NCBI GenBank assembly: GCA_045531955.1
Contig: JAZSFC010000048.1
Coordinates: 1-64,000, forward strand
Origin: SIG299 sp045531955
GTDB lineage: Bacteria > Bacillota > Clostridia > Lachnospirales > Lachnospiraceae
Direction of reading: 5' to 3'
Length of the DNA: 64,000 nucleotides
In this document: piece after piece, positions 62,289 through 64,000 of the stretch
Layout of the letters: each line of letters begins with the position of its first letter
Position numbering within the stretch: the stretch's first letter is position 1
Notes under the pieces: generated by a model
What the model was told of the DNA's origin: nothing
The model's database searches: none
The model's input: only the letters and a program-made list of their open reading frames with translations
Position numbers and translations under genes: made by a program

Positions 62289-62876
62289 TCACTTTTTCGG
62301 TGCATATTTTTCTTCTATTTCAGCAAATAAATCAACAAACTTTTCCGATATCTTTTCGTAGAATTCAATCCAGGATTCCGAAGAAGTATCTCTGCCTTTT
62401 GTCTCCCTTTTTATTCTGTCCCATTCCGCAGAAACATAAAGGTCACACTTCAATTTAAAATATTCCCGATGGTACATCAGGCTTCTCCAAATTTCACTGT
62501 CTTCTGCCTCTGTATCCTTTTTATCAGTTTCCACATACTGAATTGCAAGTTCAACAATTTTTTCGCCAAGCTCAATCAGTTCTTTATCCGCATAGAAATT
62601 CCGATGTAAAATCATACCTATTGTTTCTGCTGCCTGACAGGCATCTTTTATCATTTCCACCGGTTTTTCCTGCATTTTAAGCAACTCCGGCATAGTGTTT
62701 GTAATTAATTTTTCACCACATTCTTTTAACTGTTCCGAGCGCTTGGATCTATAATTCGTGGTAACTGCAATTATGTTTTGGCCATGTTGCAGCTTTCGGT
62801 TCTGAAACGCTGATATTAATCCTAAACCTAAAGTAATTGTAATTGTCACAATCTGTAATACATAGCTTAATGTCAT
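62289..62876 (-). CDS. Small membrane-anchored helical protein of unknown function
   Basis: The 195-residue protein has one N-terminal membrane helix (about 4-24) and a mostly helical, charged cytoplasmic part with no recognised motif. It begins 3 bp after the purD stop, with GAGG in the purD 3' end as ribosome site, so it is read with purD. It is not a usual purine gene; the intergenic palindromes behind it suggest an accessory insertion. Confidence 0.75.
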   Translation of the reverse strand: MTLSYVLQIVTITITLGLGLISAFQNRKLQHGQNIIAVTTNYRSKRSEQLKECGEKLITNTMPELLKMQEKPVEMIKDACQAAETIGMILHRNFYADKELIELGEKIVELAIQYVETDKKDTEAEDSEIWRSLMYHREYFKLKCDLYVSAEWDRIKRETKGRDTSSESWIEFYEKISEKFVDLFAEIEEKYAPKK

Positions 62877-62879
62877 TTT

Positions 62880-64000
62880 TTATGCCTCATCAATTGCCTT
62901 ACCGATATCGTTTCTCTTGTACTTATTGGCAAAATCAATCCATTCAGTTGCCTTGTATGCGTTTGCTCTTGCATCCTTTAAGTCAGTGCCGAGAGCGGTC
63001 ACTCCAAGAACACGTCCGCCGTTGGTGACAATCTTACCCTCGTTGAACTTGGTGCCGGCGTGGAATACATAGTAACCGTCCTTATTCTTGAAATTCTCAA
63101 AGCCGGTAATTTCAAAGCCCTTGTCGTACTTTTCCGGATAACCGTCGGAAGCAAGTACCACGCATACTGCCGCATTGTCCGCAAAGTCCAGCTCAATCTG
63201 ATCAAGTGTGCCATCCACACAAGCCTCAAATACTTCTACGATGTCATTGTTCATACGAGGAAGTACTACCTGGGTTTCAGGGTCGCCGAAACGGGCATTG
63301 TACTCTAATACACGAGGACCGTCCGGAGTCAGCATAAGACCAAAGAAAATAATACCCTTAAACTCTCTGCCTTCTGCTGCCATGGCATCCACGGTTGCCT
63401 GATAAATATATTTCTTACAGAATTCATCCACTTCTGCTGTGTAGAACGGGCTTGGAGAGAAAGTTCCCATACCTCCGGTATTTAAGCCCTGGTCGCCGTC
63501 CTTAGCACGCTTGTGGTCCTGGGCACTGGTCATGATGCGGATGGTCTTGCCGTCTACGAAAGATAACACGGAAACTTCGCGGCCGGTCATGAACTCTTCG
63601 ATAACAATGCGGTCACCGGCAGAGCCGAACTGCTTGTCGGTCATTAAGGACTTAACGCCGTCCTTTGCTTCTTCCAGTGTATTGCAGATAAGAACCCCCT
63701 TACCGAGTGCCAAACCGTCTGCCTTTAATACGATAGGAAGCTTTGCGGTTTCTAAATAAGCCAGTGCAGCTTCCGGAGAATTGAACACTTCGTACGCTGC
63801 TGTTGGAATATTGTATTTCTTCATTAAATCCTTGGAGAATGCCTTGGAGCCCTCTAAAATAGCCGCATTCTTTCTTGGTCCGAATACCTTTAAACCTCTT
63901 GCCTCGAATACGTCAACCACACCTGCTACCAGTGGATCATCCATACCGATAACGGTTAAATCAATCTGGTTTTCCTGCGCAAAATCAGCCAGCTTTTCTA
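62880..64000 (-). CDS. purD: Phosphoribosylamine-glycine ligase (partial, N-terminus outside window)
   Basis: The visible 372 codons run past base 64000 without a start; the in-frame upstream codons continue VIGMDDPL. It is an ATP-grasp enzyme: FGPRKNAAILEGSKAFSK, VLKADGLALGKGV, EEFMTGREVSVLSF, GTFSPSPFY and EYNARFGDPETQ are typical PurD segments. It joins glycine to phosphoribosylamine in purine synthesis. Other pur genes are expected just beyond the window. Confidence 0.95.
   Translation of the reverse strand, partial: EKLADFAQENQIDLTVIGMDDPLVAGVVDVFEARGLKVFGPRKNAAILEGSKAFSKDLMKKYNIPTAAYEVFNSPEAALAYLETAKLPIVLKADGLALGKGVLICNTLEEAKDGVKSLMTDKQFGSAGDRIVIEEFMTGREVSVLSFVDGKTIRIMTSAQDHKRAKDGDQGLNTGGMGTFSPSPFYTAEVDEFCKKYIYQATVDAMAAEGREFKGIIFFGLMLTPDGPRVLEYNARFGDPETQVVLPRMNNDIVEVFEACVDGTLDQIELDFADNAAVCVVLASDGYPEKYDKGFEITGFENFKNKDGYYVFHAGTKFNEGKIVTNGGRVLGVTALGTDLKDARANAYKATEWIDFANKYKRNDIGKAIDEA

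Overview
This window comes from an anaerobic, Gram-positive, spore-forming member of the Clostridia, most likely a Lachnospiraceae. The evidence is moderate GC content, an alpha/beta-type spore protein gene, AddAB in place of RecBCD, a NADH-linked Flx/Hdr flavin complex beside lactate dehydrogenase, a YtrA-type GntR/ABC cassette and a Crh-like HPr. The genus cannot be fixed from the sequence. I see no prophage, transposase, CRISPR array or rRNA. Genes run mostly on the minus strand in long operons.

Layout. 1-6975: operon ldh-hdrB-hdrC-hdrA-flxD-flxC-flxB-flxA (flxA cut by the window edge), with a near-consensus Rex operator just upstream of ldh. This is an NADH-dependent, probably electron-bifurcating Flx/Hdr complex tied to lactate metabolism. 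7081-12927: an orphan response regulator whose phosphorylation site is Glu, then gltX, a membrane MCP and a UvrD/PcrA helicase in one operon. 13120-25537: GH2 glycosidase, rpoD, a spore protein, addAB and a small membrane protein. 25560-25873: a previously unannotated type I toxin-antitoxin locus whose toxin promoter carries a LexA box. 25880-33887: an XRE regulator with a glycine pentapeptide domain, nadE, a NERD protein, an Ig-like surface protein and a two-component system. 33884-35260: 6S RNA, a degenerate tandem array and two giant palindromes. 35268-46004: dapAB, a heterodimeric ABC exporter and an oligopeptide importer. 46131-52121: a membrane protein, GntR/ABC, PHP phosphoesterase, yajC-tgt, Crh-like HPr and tRNA-Trp. 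52205-61564: a five-gene operon for an SH3-rich glucosaminidase, a cohesin-like protein, ClpC, an unknown protein and RadA. 62289-64000: a small membrane protein and purD (partial).

The most unusual content is between the genes. Four giant imperfect palindromes (about 360-540 bp: 13120, 34354, 34816, 61625) share one architecture: long inverted arms, two small side hairpins and a central long stem. Two further elements (17213, 49713) share a different core with conserved internal-loop sequence and covarying stems, so they are candidates for an undescribed structured RNA or mobile hairpin. Three small two-hairpin elements (31646, 48624, 62160) sit in regulatory positions; one seems to have inserted into a ribosome binding site and duplicated it.
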